The notes: a model not told the origin generated them from the sequence alone. A stretch of DNA of 64,000 bases from Sphingomonas sp. Leaf34 (GCF_001421805.1 NZ_LMLC01000001.1:558001-622000); one strand, 5' to 3'; shown: positions 28,586-37,641, numbered from the stretch's first letter. Numbers and translations: made by a program.

Positions 28586-30213
28586 GCGCGCTCCTGTCGT
28601 TCCAAACGGTATTTTTCGCTGTTGTCGGCGCGGCTCATCTTGCCCGAGGTCGATTTTATCAGCCAGCCCTGATCCACGATCGAGATCTTCTTCGGCACCA
28701 GGCCGAGCAGGTCGAGCAGCCTGGACTTGACCGCGAGCCGCAACGATCGGTCGGGAACGATACCCGTGCGTTCGAGGACGATATGGCACTCCTCGCTGCC
28801 GATCGCGTCGTTGAAGAGGCCCAGGGCGACCACCCGCCCCGCCTTCACGCCGTCGACCTCGCCAACCGCCTGCTCGATCTCGTGCGCATAGAAGTTCTTG
28901 CCGAGCAGGATGATCAGGTCCTTCTGGCGGCCCAGTATGTAGAGGTCGCCCTCGTGCAGGAAGCCGAGATCTCCGGTGCGGTACCACCCATCCTTGAAGC
29001 TGGCGACGGAATCGCGCTTGAAATAGCCGTCGAACACGAAGTCGCCGCGAACTAGGATCTCGCCGACGCCGTCCGGTCCGTCGATCCGCACCGCCATGCC
29101 ATCGATCGGTGGCCCGTTGCCTTGCAGTGTGATGCAGTCATCACCGGTGAAAGCCAGACGGTGCTCGCGCAATCCCCGCGCCGAGACCTCGCAGCGTCTG
29201 GCCGGTGATCCAGGGCGCGTCTGCGACACCGCGAACACCGTTTCGGCCATCGCATAGCAGGTCTGCAACTGATCGACGGATACGCCCCAATCCTCGAACG
29301 CCGCCAGGAACCGGTCGAAGCTCGATGGCTTGCACGGTTCGGAGCAGTTGATGAACGCCCGCATCTGCGAAAGGTCGACACGGCGAGCCGGGTCGGCAGA
29401 GTTGGCGAGATGGTTGAACGCGAAATTGGGTAGCCAGGCCAGTGTCCCGCGATGATCGGCGATCAGATCGAACAGCGACAGCGGATTCAATAGCCAGGCG
29501 AACGGGCTGATGATTACCGCACGAACCCCCGTCAGCAACGGCAGCAGGAACGTCGCGACGAACCCCATGTCGTGGTAGAGCGGCAGCCACGAACAGATCA
29601 CGTCGTCCGCGCGCAGCCCGATCGCCGTGCCATAGCTGGAGATCTGACCCGCGATGGCGCGGGCGGTCAGCGTGACGCCTTTCTTCAGCCCCGTCGTTCC
29701 CGAACTGTGCTGCAGACAGCAGACCGCGTCGGGATCCCACGCCCACAGGATCGGATCGCCGCGGTTCGGCACCGCGTCCGCCGGCGTGACGATCGACAGG
29801 AGACCCGCCGCGATGGCCGCACCGAACCCCGGCGCGTCCGCGGCATCGGTGACCATGATCCCGCCACCGATGTGACGGAACAGACGGTCGTGGCTGTCCC
29901 AGAACCGCTGCGGATCCTGCTTCGTCGAGGGCAACGGCATCATCGCCGGGACGCACCCCGCCAGGATTGCACCGACGAACGCATAGAGCAGGTCGGGCGA
30001 CAATCGCAGCGCGATCAGCACGACGCTGCCCGGCGCGGCGTCGCGGCGGCGATAGAGGTGCGCGTAGCGCTGGCCGCCTTCCCAGAGCATCGCGTGCGTT
30101 ACGACATCGCTGCCGTCGGCATGCTCCAGCACGAACTGCACCGACGATGGCGCATCCCTGTATCGCGCGATGAACGGCGCGAGCAGCCCGGCGTCGGCCG
30201 GAGGGGCTTGCAT
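28582..30213 (-). CDS. Fatty acyl-AMP ligase (FAAL-type adenylating enzyme)
   Basis: A 543-residue member of the ANL superfamily that activates a carboxylic acid with ATP. Core motifs are visible: the P-loop HSSGTTGLKKGVTLT, the YRTGDLGFLHEGDLY stretch, and RQKDLIILLGKNFYAHEIE, where the LGKNFYAHEIE hinge segment is typical of ligases that load carrier proteins (FAAL/DltA-like) and not of acyl-CoA synthetases. The C-terminal lysine motif STSGKMSR is intact, so it should be active. Start at 30213 gives MQAPPADAG; ATG 30261 would overlap the upstream gene. The chain length used cannot be read. Confidence 0.88.
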   Translation of the reverse strand: MQAPPADAGLLAPFIARYRDAPSSVQFVLEHADGSDVVTHAMLWEGGQRYAHLYRRRDAAPGSVVLIALRLSPDLLYAFVGAILAGCVPAMMPLPSTKQDPQRFWDSHDRLFRHIGGGIMVTDAADAPGFGAAIAAGLLSIVTPADAVPNRGDPILWAWDPDAVCCLQHSSGTTGLKKGVTLTARAIAGQISSYGTAIGLRADDVICSWLPLYHDMGFVATFLLPLLTGVRAVIISPFAWLLNPLSLFDLIADHRGTLAWLPNFAFNHLANSADPARRVDLSQMRAFINCSEPCKPSSFDRFLAAFEDWGVSVDQLQTCYAMAETVFAVSQTRPGSPARRCEVSARGLREHRLAFTGDDCITLQGNGPPIDGMAVRIDGPDGVGEILVRGDFVFDGYFKRDSVASFKDGWYRTGDLGFLHEGDLYILGRQKDLIILLGKNFYAHEIEQAVGEVDGVKAGRVVALGLFNDAIGSEECHIVLERTGIVPDRSLRLAVKSRLLDLLGLVPKKISIVDQGWLIKSTSGKMSRADNSEKYRLERQERA

Positions 30214-30245
30214 CAGACCGTGCTGCCCTGTGCCCGATGCCAGGA

Positions 30246-31415
30246 TCACTGCCCTGTACACAGTGCCGAAAGCCGGGGGCCGACGGCGATCCGATGATCG
30301 CGCAACGCCGCGCGAAAGACGGTGGCAAGCGCCGCACGCTGGGTATCGAAGCGGATCCCGGCCTCGACGGTCCAGGCCCGCGCGATTACGTCCCGCAGAT
30401 CGCTGGCCGGCACCGCCTCGAACGGCAGCGACGGAATCGCCATTGTCTGCGCCATCTCCTGCGTGCGGCTGTCGACATATAGGACGACGCCGGGTCGCTC
30501 GGCCTGGATCGCGAGCGCGACGCCGTGGAAGCGTGGGCCGATCGCATAGTCATAGCGACGCAGAAAGCTCATCCAGCTCTGACTGTCGGTGAAGACGAAG
30601 GCGCGCCTGCGGCCCCAGTCGCGCACCTGCGGCAGAGTCAGATCGGGCAGCAGGCGCTCCACCAACAGCGCGAACGGCGCGCCTTCGGTATCGGCGGGAT
30701 CGGACCGGGCCAGCGCGATCATCGTCTCGGGATGCTGCACGACATAACAGCCGTCGTCGCGATCGACGGCCGCGATCAACCGGTGCTCGGGCGCCATGTC
30801 GCGGTAGTGATGATGCCCCGCCGCGATCGCCGGCCGCGATCCGATTCCGGCGGCGACCCGCGCTGCAATCCGCCCGCCAAGATCCTTTATCGGCGACAGG
30901 AAAAGCGACGGGCAACCGATGACGGTCGACGCGTAGCCGTGCCGCGCGAGGACATCCGCCGTATAGGCGCCCCGGACCAGCATCGCAGGCGCGCCGCCCG
31001 ACGCGGCCGCAACGACGTCCAGCGCCGCGCGCGTGCCGGCCTTCAATTCGAGGTGGTGGCCGATCTCCGGGGCCTGCGCACCCAGCCCGACCAGCACCAC
31101 CGGCAGGCCGAATGCCGACAGACGATCCGCCCAGCCCGACAGGTCGACATGATCGCCCAATTGATTGGCGCAGGCGACGACAATGATGTCGGCGTTGGCG
31201 CGTACCAGTTCGGGCGGCGTGCTCCACGTGATCATGTGCGATCCGGCGAGCGATGCGACGAGCCCATCGACATAGGCGACATTGCCCGCGTTGCCGCCAA
31301 GCGCTTCGGTGAGCGTCGCGGCGCTGGCGGTCGGGATCAACCCGGCGGCGCCGAGCTGGCCGATCGACAGGTTCGGCAGGATCGCGACACGACGCGCGGG
31401 CTGGGAAACGACCAT
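30246..31415 (-). CDS. Polysaccharide pyruvyl transferase family protein
   Basis: A 389-residue protein of the family that adds ketal-linked pyruvate to sugars of exopolysaccharides or wall polymers, using PEP. Family signs are IGQLGAAGLIPT near the N-terminus and the C-terminal GPRFHGVALAIQAERPGVVLY with the conserved R and H. There is no signal peptide, consistent with cytoplasmic action on lipid-linked intermediates. GAG lies before ATG 31415. No flippase, polymerase or glycosyltransferase is adjacent, so the glycan it modifies must be made elsewhere. Confidence 0.82.
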   Translation of the reverse strand: MVVSQPARRVAILPNLSIGQLGAAGLIPTASAATLTEALGGNAGNVAYVDGLVASLAGSHMITWSTPPELVRANADIIVVACANQLGDHVDLSGWADRLSAFGLPVVLVGLGAQAPEIGHHLELKAGTRAALDVVAAASGGAPAMLVRGAYTADVLARHGYASTVIGCPSLFLSPIKDLGGRIAARVAAGIGSRPAIAAGHHHYRDMAPEHRLIAAVDRDDGCYVVQHPETMIALARSDPADTEGAPFALLVERLLPDLTLPQVRDWGRRRAFVFTDSQSWMSFLRRYDYAIGPRFHGVALAIQAERPGVVLYVDSRTQEMAQTMAIPSLPFEAVPASDLRDVIARAWTVEAGIRFDTQRAALATVFRAALRDHRIAVGPRLSALCTGQ

Positions 31416-31597
31416 CGGTACTCTTTCGAAGTCGCTGAAAGGGGGCGCGGATCCCGCAAGCGAAAAAGGCCTAGGATACCGGGCAGGCACCGTATGACCT
31501 AGCCGCGCGCGCGCGCGCTTCACATCGAAAACTTGAACATTTTTCGCCAATCCGTGCGCGGCGGGACGGCGTGTTGCCGTCACCCGGCGGAACGCGG

Positions 31598-32974
31598 TCA
31601 GTATTCCAGTATCAAAGGGGCCGGCGGCGGCGCGCAGGCTTTGGGCGCAGCCGCCGTACACGCACGCGGCGTGTCGCCATTGGCGACCTGCGCAAACCAC
31701 CGCAGCGTCGCGCGCCGCGGGCCATCTACTCCGTTCTCCAGCACCGGCGACTGCCGCGTCGAGACCTTGGCCATGCCCTGCACTTGGGCAGGCGTATAGA
31801 CGGCCACCGGCGCATCCGCGGGCGGCACCTGCCCCGGCGCCGCAGTCATCGTCTTCAGGTTCAACGCTACGACCGGGTGCGCGCGCGGCGGGAAAGACAG
31901 GCGCAGCGTCGCGGTCCACCCGGATTGCGCGAGGACGGCGAACGACGGCAGCGCGGCAAGCGCGCCGCCCCCGGCGACCGACGTCGAGCCATCCGCCACC
32001 GCCAGCTCGCGGACCTGCCACGCACCGCCACGCGTCGGCCGCGCCGCGACGATCGTATCGTTCCTCGAACGGGCGTGTCGCGGGTACAGGATCACCGGCG
32101 CGCCATCGGGGGCGACGATCACCGACGCGCTGTTGACCAGCCCCGCATTCGGTCCGGTCTGCTCGACCATCGCCATCTGGTCCGGGCCGAGCGGGCCCTT
32201 GATCGACCGCCCACCGGCGCCGCGCCACGTCACGAAGTCGCGCGTGCTCGCATAGGTGACGGCAAAGTTGGTCGCGACATCGGGCGTCCGCCGCCAGACG
32301 ACCGCGACGTGATAGGTGCCATCGGGCCCGACCGCGAAGCTGCTGGGATAGGCACTGACATGGCCGTGGTCGTCATGATCGACGAACAGCGGGCCGATCC
32401 GCTGCCAGCGCCCGCCGCCCCAGCGGTTCATCAGCCAGCTCCCGTCGCCCGACGATCCGGTTCGGTACAGGAACAGCAGGTTGCCCGCCGAATCGTGCAG
32501 AAACGTCGGGTAGGTCGCACGATCCTCATCACGCCCGAGCATTCGGGCAGGCTGCAGGTTCGACAGGTCGGCGGCGCTGCCCTGCGCGTAGAACATCGCG
32601 CTCGCATGCATGTTGCCGACCAGGTGGAGCGTAGCATCGGGCGCGATCGCCATCGCTATACCGTTATGCGCGTCCCAGCCGGCGAAGCGCGACGGCAGCC
32701 GGATCGTGCAGACTCTCGCGCGGTTCGCCGCGACCGCCACGACCTCCATCCAGCGATCGGCATTATAATAGGCCGCGAATACGTGCCCGTCCCGGCTCGC
32801 AGCGCTGCCGATCGGCGTACCGACACCGGTCCAGAGCGCCGCGATGCGGATCGCGTTGGGGCTTCCAGCGGAAACGGGCTGCTTGCAACTGGTAAGCCGT
32901 TGGCTTCCGGTACCAGGCTGTGACATCACCGGAACCGATAAGCTGACGAGCAAAGCAATTAATATCGCGCTCAT
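31598..32974 (-). CDS. Exported BNR_4-type beta-propeller protein, possible polysaccharide lyase
   Basis: A 458-residue protein with a signal peptide (MSAILIALLVSLSVPVMSQ) and a beta-propeller-like repetitive C-terminus. It matches the BNR repeat-containing family (BNR_4): GWDAHNGIAM at 99-108, GNMHAS at 120-125, RATYPTF at 152-158 and YRTGSSGDGSW at 170-180. The two histidines H103 and H123 are spaced by 20 residues, as I recall for the catalytic pair of ulvan lyases (PL24/PL25), which share this fold. Its substrate is unknown; location in the cassette suggests it acts on the same glycan as the pyruvyl transferase. Confidence 0.75.
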   Translation of the reverse strand: MSAILIALLVSLSVPVMSQPGTGSQRLTSCKQPVSAGSPNAIRIAALWTGVGTPIGSAASRDGHVFAAYYNADRWMEVVAVAANRARVCTIRLPSRFAGWDAHNGIAMAIAPDATLHLVGNMHASAMFYAQGSAADLSNLQPARMLGRDEDRATYPTFLHDSAGNLLFLYRTGSSGDGSWLMNRWGGGRWQRIGPLFVDHDDHGHVSAYPSSFAVGPDGTYHVAVVWRRTPDVATNFAVTYASTRDFVTWRGAGGRSIKGPLGPDQMAMVEQTGPNAGLVNSASVIVAPDGAPVILYPRHARSRNDTIVAARPTRGGAWQVRELAVADGSTSVAGGGALAALPSFAVLAQSGWTATLRLSFPPRAHPVVALNLKTMTAAPGQVPPADAPVAVYTPAQVQGMAKVSTRQSPVLENGVDGPRRATLRWFAQVANGDTPRACTAAAPKACAPPPAPLILEY

Positions 32975-33223
32975 GTTACCGCAATCAAGATCATCGATGA
33001 GCGTCCTACCATTAAAACATGATGATCCGCGTACTATCATGCGGATGGTACCGAGAAATACTCGATTTTCCTTCGTTATTGGTGGCCTAAACAAGATCGT
33101 TACAAATTGTTGTTCAGTGACGGACAAAGGAAAATGGTGCACTGCAGTGTAAAACAGACCGAAGCCTGCAACCTCTACGCTGCCCCGCAATTGAGACGAA
33201 CTGACGTTGTTGAGCCTATTCGG
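32975..33223. promoter_or_regulatory. AT-rich spacer upstream of the cassette; likely promoter region
   Basis: This 249-bp stretch is far richer in A+T than its surroundings, notably 32990-33180. It lies between the ruvC 3' end and the start of the first cassette gene. It contains a perfect 10-bp palindrome CACTGCAGTG at 33140-33149. It is probably the cassette's own promoter and control region. Confidence 0.5.
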
Positions 33224-33724
33224 TCAAGTGCCACTCCGACGCGCCAGCGCCGCCGCACTTGCCACATGGTGGGCATGGGTGATCGCCACCGCGAGCGCGT
33301 CGGCGGCATCGGGGCCGGCGAGTTTGGCGCCGGGCAATAGCACCGCCATCATCGCCTGGATCTGTTTCTTGTCCGCGCCGCCGGTGCCGACGACGCCCTT
33401 CTTGACGGTCGAGGGGTGGTATTCGCCGATATGCAGCCCCGCGCCGGCAGCGGCAAGCAAGACGACGCCGCGCGCCTGGCCGAGCTTCAGCGTCGATTGC
33501 GCGTTGGTGTTGCCGAGCACCTCCTCGACCGCGGCGCCGTCGGGGCGTTCGGTGCGGATGACGTCGATCAGCGCGTTGTAGAGCGCGGTGAGGCGGCGGG
33601 GGAGCGCCATCGACGGATCGGTCTTGATCTGGCCGTTGGCGATATGGCTCAGGCGATTGCCATCGGCGCGGATGACGCCCCAGCCGGTGGTGCCCAGGCC
33701 GGGGTCTAGTCCGAGAATAATCAT
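33224..33724 (-). CDS. ruvC: Crossover junction endodeoxyribonuclease RuvC
   Basis: A 166-residue Holliday-junction resolvase. Catalytic acidic residues are in [12 protein letters not shown] (D7), [11 protein letters not shown], and the C-terminal [14 protein letters not shown]. The [18 protein letters not shown] segment is the DNA-contacting loop. It follows yebC as in other alphaproteobacteria, but ruvA and ruvB are displaced by about 6 kb. Confidence 0.96.
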   Translation of the reverse strand: MIILGLDPGLGTTGWGVIRADGNRLSHIANGQIKTDPSMALPRRLTALYNALIDVIRTERPDGAAVEEVLGNTNAQSTLKLGQARGVVLLAAAGAGLHIGEYHPSTVKKGVVGTGGADKKQIQAMMAVLLPGAKLAGPDAADALAVAITHAHHVASAAALARRSGT

Positions 33725-33737
33725 GCGTAAGTAGAAG

Positions 33738-33910
33738 GGTGGTTCGCGCGAAGACGCGGAGACGCGGAGGTGGTGCGCGTTTGGCGAGCGTCTCGCGTCA
33801 GCGGCACTTTTACTCCGCTAGGCTGGCCGACAGATATGAGGCCGCTGGCGCGGAGGACGGATCCACACGGCACAGTTCTCCGCGTCTCCGCGTCTCCGCG
33901 TGAACCCACC
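33738..33910. repeat. Inverted repeat (family E, GACGCGGAGACGCGGAG type)
   Basis: The left arm includes GGGTGGTTCGCGCGAAGACG and continues as tandem ACGCGGAG units; the right arm carries CTCCGCGTCTCCGCGT and ends with GAACCCACC. It occupies nearly all of the gap between yebC and ruvC, leaving little room for anything else. Confidence 0.8.
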
Positions 33911-33934
33911 TTCTTCATCTCAACCGCAAGCCGT

Positions 33935-34678
33935 TCAACCCAGCGACTCCATGATCTCGTCGGAGATTTCGTAATTGCCCCAGACGGTCTGCACGTCGTC
34001 GTCGTCGTCGAGCGCGTCGATGAGCTTGAACAGCGTCGCCGCATCGTCGGCACCGACCGCGACCATGATCTGGGGGCGCCAGGCGAGCTTCGCCCCCTCG
34101 GCTTCCCCGAGCTTGGCTTCGAGCGCCTTGGCGACTTCGTGCAGGTCACCCTGCGCAGTCCAGACCTCATGGCCGTCCTCGCTCGACGTGACGTCCTCGG
34201 CACCCGCTTCGAGCGCCGCTTCGAACACCGTGTCGGCATCGCCCGCGCTCGCCGGATAGGAGATCAGCCCGACGCGGTCGAACGCGTGGCTGACCGAACC
34301 GCCCGCGCCGAGGTTGCCGCCGTTCTTGCCGACCGCCACGCGCACGTTGGTCGCGGTGCGGTTACGGTTGTCGGTCAGCGCCTCGATGATCAGCGACACG
34401 CCGCCGGGGCCGAAGCCCTCATAGCGGATCTCTTCGTAATTCTCGGCATCGCCGCGGCTCGCCTTGTCGATCGAGCGCTGGATGTTCTCCTTGGGCAGCG
34501 ACGCGGCCTTCGCCGCGTTCACCGCCGCGCGCAGGCGCGGGTTCATGTCGACGTCGGGCAGCCCCATCTTGGCCGCGACCGTGATCTCTCGGCTAAGCTT
34601 GCTGAACGCCGACGAGCGCTTCTTGTCCTGCGCGCCCTTGCGGTACATGATGTTCTTGTATTTGGAATGGCCTGCCAT
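33935..34678 (-). CDS. yebC: YebC/PmpR family protein
   Basis: A 247-residue protein of the TACO1/YebC family. These were described as transcription regulators, and some members help ribosomes translate proline-rich stretches. The N-terminal [20 protein letters not shown] and the [12 protein letters not shown] segment are signatures. The middle [21 protein letters not shown] is conserved. Start at 34678 is the canonical MAGHSK. The gene comes first in the yebC-ruvC pair. Confidence 0.95.
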   Translation of the reverse strand: MAGHSKYKNIMYRKGAQDKKRSSAFSKLSREITVAAKMGLPDVDMNPRLRAAVNAAKAASLPKENIQRSIDKASRGDAENYEEIRYEGFGPGGVSLIIEALTDNRNRTATNVRVAVGKNGGNLGAGGSVSHAFDRVGLISYPASAGDADTVFEAALEAGAEDVTSSEDGHEVWTAQGDLHEVAKALEAKLGEAEGAKLAWRPQIMVAVGADDAATLFKLIDALDDDDDVQTVWGNYEISDEIMESLG

Positions 34679-34707
34679 CGGTGCCTCTTTGAACTGAAGC
34701 GCCGCTC

Positions 34708-35250
34708 TTAGGCCTCGGGCGCGCTTTTCGCCAGACCGTCTATCTTGGCCTCGATCGCCTCGAGCCGCGCCAGCACCAGATGATCGATCTTGTGATGCAC
34801 GCGCAGGATGTCGAGTTCGGCGCGCAAATTGGTCTCGTAGTCGAGGCTCGCGGCGAGACGATCCTTCGCCGACTGCCGGTTCTGGCTCATCATGATGATC
34901 GGCGCCTGGATCGCCGCGACCGTCGACAGCAGTAGGTTGAGGAAGATGTAGGGATAGGGATCGAACGCCCGCCCGAAATGCGTGAGGATGTCCGAATTGA
35001 GGATCATCCAGCCCACGAGCACCGCGGTGAAGGCGATGATGAACGCCCACGACCCACCGACCGCGGCCACCCGGTCCGACAGCCGCTCGCCGAACGTCGC
35101 GCGTTCGTCGGCAAGGTCAGCGGCATCGCGGCTGACCGTTGTCCCCGCCTCGATCCCCGCGAGGACGCGGCGTTGCTCGTCGTCTAGCTCGCCGGGAGAT
35201 TTGCCGAGCAGGCGTTGCGAGAGATCGTCGAGCGGAGAGGATGTGGCCAT
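34708..35250 (-). CDS. DUF1003 domain-containing membrane protein
   Basis: A 180-residue protein with two central transmembrane helices ([16 protein letters not shown] and [20 protein letters not shown]) followed by a soluble helix. The [21 protein letters not shown] and [11 protein letters not shown] segments are DUF1003 signatures. Function is unknown. It starts close to the divergent ATPase gene, with about 114 bp between the starts. Confidence 0.9.
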   Translation of the reverse strand: MATSSPLDDLSQRLLGKSPGELDDEQRRVLAGIEAGTTVSRDAADLADERATFGERLSDRVAAVGGSWAFIIAFTAVLVGWMILNSDILTHFGRAFDPYPYIFLNLLLSTVAAIQAPIIMMSQNRQSAKDRLAASLDYETNLRAELDILRVHHKIDHLVLARLEAIEAKIDGLAKSAPEA

Positions 35251-35364
35251 GGCGACTGGCGTAACCGGGATTGCGGATTAAGCCAGTGCGCAAAACCGCA
35301 CTTGCGACGCACCTACGCGAAAGACTCCTTGCCCCAATGCGTCCGCACCTGCCAAACGCGCGGC

Positions 35365-36828
35365 ATGACGGTTAGCGTGAATATGGGCACCGACGGCAAT
35401 GGTACTGCCGTCGGCGTCGACCTGGAGGAACTACTCGCCACGCGCCTGTTGGTGCAGGGCAATTCGGGATCGGGAAAATCGCATCTGCTGCGCCGGCTGC
35501 TCGAGCGATCGGCGGGGCATGTCCAGCAGATCGTGATCGATCCCGAGGGCGATTTCGTCACGCTCGCGGGGCCGCACGGCCATGTCGTGATCGAGGCGGG
35601 CGACTATAGCGAACGCGAAATCTCGCGGATCGCCACGCGGCTGCGCGAACACCGGACGTCCGCGGTGCTCAGCCTCGAAGGGCTCGAGGTCGAGGGGCAG
35701 ATGCGCTGCGCCGCGTCGTTCCTCTCCGCGCTGTTCGATGCGCCGCGCGAGCATTGGTATCCGGTGCTGGTGGTGGTCGACGAGGCGCAGATGTTCGCGC
35801 CGGTGACGGGCGGCGAAGTGTCCGAGGAAGTGCGTCGCGCCTCACTCGCGGCGATGACCAACCTGATGTGCCGCGGGCGTAAACGCGGCCTTGCCGGCGT
35901 GATCGCGACTCAGCGTCTGGCGAAACTGGCGAAGAACGTCGCGGCGGAGGCGTCGAACTTCCTGATGGGGCGCACCTTCCTCGACATCGACATGGCGCGC
36001 GCCGCCGATCTGCTGGGCATGGAGCGGCGCCAAGCCGAAGCGATTCGCGATCTCCAGCGCGGCACCTTCATGGCGCTCGGGCCGGCGGTGTCGCGGCGGC
36101 CGATCACCGTGAAGATCGGCGACGTGGCGACCTCCGCACGCAGCGGGAGTCCGAAGCTCACCCCCCTCCCCAGCGCCGCGCCGATGGACCTGCAGGACCT
36201 GCTGTCCGAGCCGGTGGTCGACGCGCCCGAACTGGGCCTGATGTTCGATTCGCGTCCACGCCGCGTGCCGGCGGAGGAGCTGCTCGACGGTATCGCCCGC
36301 CCGCCCGAACCGCGCACCGCCGCACCGCCGCCGCCCGAGAAGACCGACGACGAGGTCGAGGCCGTGTACGCCGACGTCTTCCGCGCGATCGTCGAGGACC
36401 CCGAATCGACGCTGCGGCCACCCTCGGTGCTGTTCCAGGATTTCCAGGTGCGCTGCCGGATGGGTGGCCTTGCCAAGCCGCCGCTCGACCTGCCGGGCTT
36501 CGTCCGTCGATTGAGTTGCGCACGCGCGGGCATCTTCGACATGACCGATGAGGCCTGGACGGCGGCGCTGGATGTCGCCAGCGGTCTACCCGACGACATG
36601 CTCGGCGCGTTCCTGCTGGTGGCGCGCGCCGCGCGGGAAGGCGAACCCTGCCCCTCCGACGCACGGATAGCGGCGACCTACGGCACCAGCTCGATCGGCC
36701 GCGTGAAGCGCCTGATCGGCTATATCGAAAGCCGCGAACTGATCGTCTGCCGCACCGACCTCGCCGGCAAGCGCTCGATCACGATCCCGGGGCTCGGCTG
36801 GACGACGCTGCCGGCGGAGGCGGCCTAG
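35365..36828 (+). CDS. HerA/DUF87-like ATPase
   Basis: A 487-residue P-loop ATPase. Walker A is QGNSGSGKSHLLRRL (near residue 32), Walker B is VLVVVDEAQMFAPV, and IATQRLAKLAKN follows as a sensor/arginine segment as in HerA-FtsK ATPases. The C-terminal half is predicted helical with a Pro-rich linker and shows no family I know. HerA usually works with NurA nuclease or SIR2 in DNA end processing or defence, but no such partner is adjacent. ATG 35365 (MTVSVNMG) is the likely start; a longer frame begins at 35215. Confidence 0.8.
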   Translation: MTVSVNMGTDGNGTAVGVDLEELLATRLLVQGNSGSGKSHLLRRLLERSAGHVQQIVIDPEGDFVTLAGPHGHVVIEAGDYSEREISRIATRLREHRTSAVLSLEGLEVEGQMRCAASFLSALFDAPREHWYPVLVVVDEAQMFAPVTGGEVSEEVRRASLAAMTNLMCRGRKRGLAGVIATQRLAKLAKNVAAEASNFLMGRTFLDIDMARAADLLGMERRQAEAIRDLQRGTFMALGPAVSRRPITVKIGDVATSARSGSPKLTPLPSAAPMDLQDLLSEPVVDAPELGLMFDSRPRRVPAEELLDGIARPPEPRTAAPPPPEKTDDEVEAVYADVFRAIVEDPESTLRPPSVLFQDFQVRCRMGGLAKPPLDLPGFVRRLSCARAGIFDMTDEAWTAALDVASGLPDDMLGAFLLVARAAREGEPCPSDARIAATYGTSSIGRVKRLIGYIESRELIVCRTDLAGKRSITIPGLGWTTLPAEAA

Positions 36829-36832
36829 GTCG

Positions 36833-37276
36833 TCATCCGCGGATCGGGGTCAACTGCAACGACACGAACTGCCAGTCGCCGTCGATCCGCCGCGCGACGA
36901 AGCCGGCGCGCAACGCACGCGTCTGCGTCTGGCCGTCCTTGCCGGGCATCGTATAGGCGATCCGCATCGTCACGACGCCGATCGTGCCTGCGGGTCGCGC
37001 GACGGTCTCGGTGATCATCATCGGCGGCGCGGGCGATTTCTTGTCGGCGGCGTAGAATCCGATCACCCGGTCGCGAGAATCGACCTCGCCGACGGGGGAC
37101 ACCTCCTGATAGTCGGGCGCCATCATCGCGATCATCGCCGCCTGATCGAACTGGTGGCGGACCCTGACGAACGTCTCGGCCTTTTGCACCAGCGCTTTCG
37201 CGTCTGCGTCGACCGATTGGGCAGCGACTGGCGCGCTGGTCAACAGTGCAGCCGCAACCCCAATGACTAGTCTCAT
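36833..37276 (-). CDS. Exported SnoaL/NTF2-like fold protein
   Basis: A 147-residue protein with a signal peptide (cleavage after APVAAQ) and one NTF2-like domain (DUF4440/SnoaL type): an N-terminal helix pair, then APDYQEVSPVGEVDSRDRVIGFY and the strand-rich C-terminus ending in VARRIDGDWQFVSLQ. Such proteins bind small ligands or serve as scaffolds, and no catalytic residues can be named. It ends head-to-tail against the ATPase gene. Confidence 0.75.
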   Translation of the reverse strand: MRLVIGVAAALLTSAPVAAQSVDADAKALVQKAETFVRVRHQFDQAAMIAMMAPDYQEVSPVGEVDSRDRVIGFYAADKKSPAPPMMITETVARPAGTIGVVTMRIAYTMPGKDGQTQTRALRAGFVARRIDGDWQFVSLQLTPIRG

Positions 37277-37356
37277 GCTCGCCCCCGATGCAATGTCGCA
37301 TAACAGCAATACACCTGTCGCGCAGGGGCATCAATCGCCCGTGCAGAACGCCTAAA

Positions 37357-37641
37357 TCATAGCGCAAAAGCGATCGCGAGCCCGGCGATAACGCCGACCT
37401 GGACCATCGCGATCAGTTGGAGCCGCCCGACGAACGGCTGCTTACGCGTCTTGTGGCGGAAGCGATGGCGCGCCCAGAACGCCCCCGGGCTGCCGCCAAG
37501 TACTGCGAACCAGAGCAAGCGGGATTCGGGGATACGCCATCCGCCGGTCGACGATCGCCGCTTGTCGATCGCGAATGCGGCGATCGTGATCGTGTTGACG
37601 ACCAGGAACAGCACGAATGCCGCGAAGATCGGGAGAAGCAT
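37357..37641 (-). CDS. DUF1294 small membrane protein
   Basis: A 94-residue protein with three hydrophobic segments and the family core WRIPESRLLWFAVLGGSPGAFWARHRFRHKT. DUF1294 domains are found alone, as here, or fused to cold-shock domains. Function is unknown. Confidence 0.9.
   Translation of the reverse strand: MLLPIFAAFVLFLVVNTITIAAFAIDKRRSSTGGWRIPESRLLWFAVLGGSPGAFWARHRFRHKTRKQPFVGRLQLIAMVQVGVIAGLAIAFAL

Noticed and set aside
31504..31516. A (GC)n run that might form Z-DNA or a slippage site
   Set aside because: Too short, and expected by chance in GC-rich spacers.
27363..33190. The cassette as a phage defence island
   Set aside because: No nuclease, toxin, helicase or nucleotide-signalling gene is present; the families are metabolic and glycan-linked.
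35215..35364. An extended N-terminus for the HerA-like ATPase
   Set aside because: It runs into the start of the divergent DUF1003 gene, is Arg/Cys-rich and lacks conserved features; ATG 35365 fits better.
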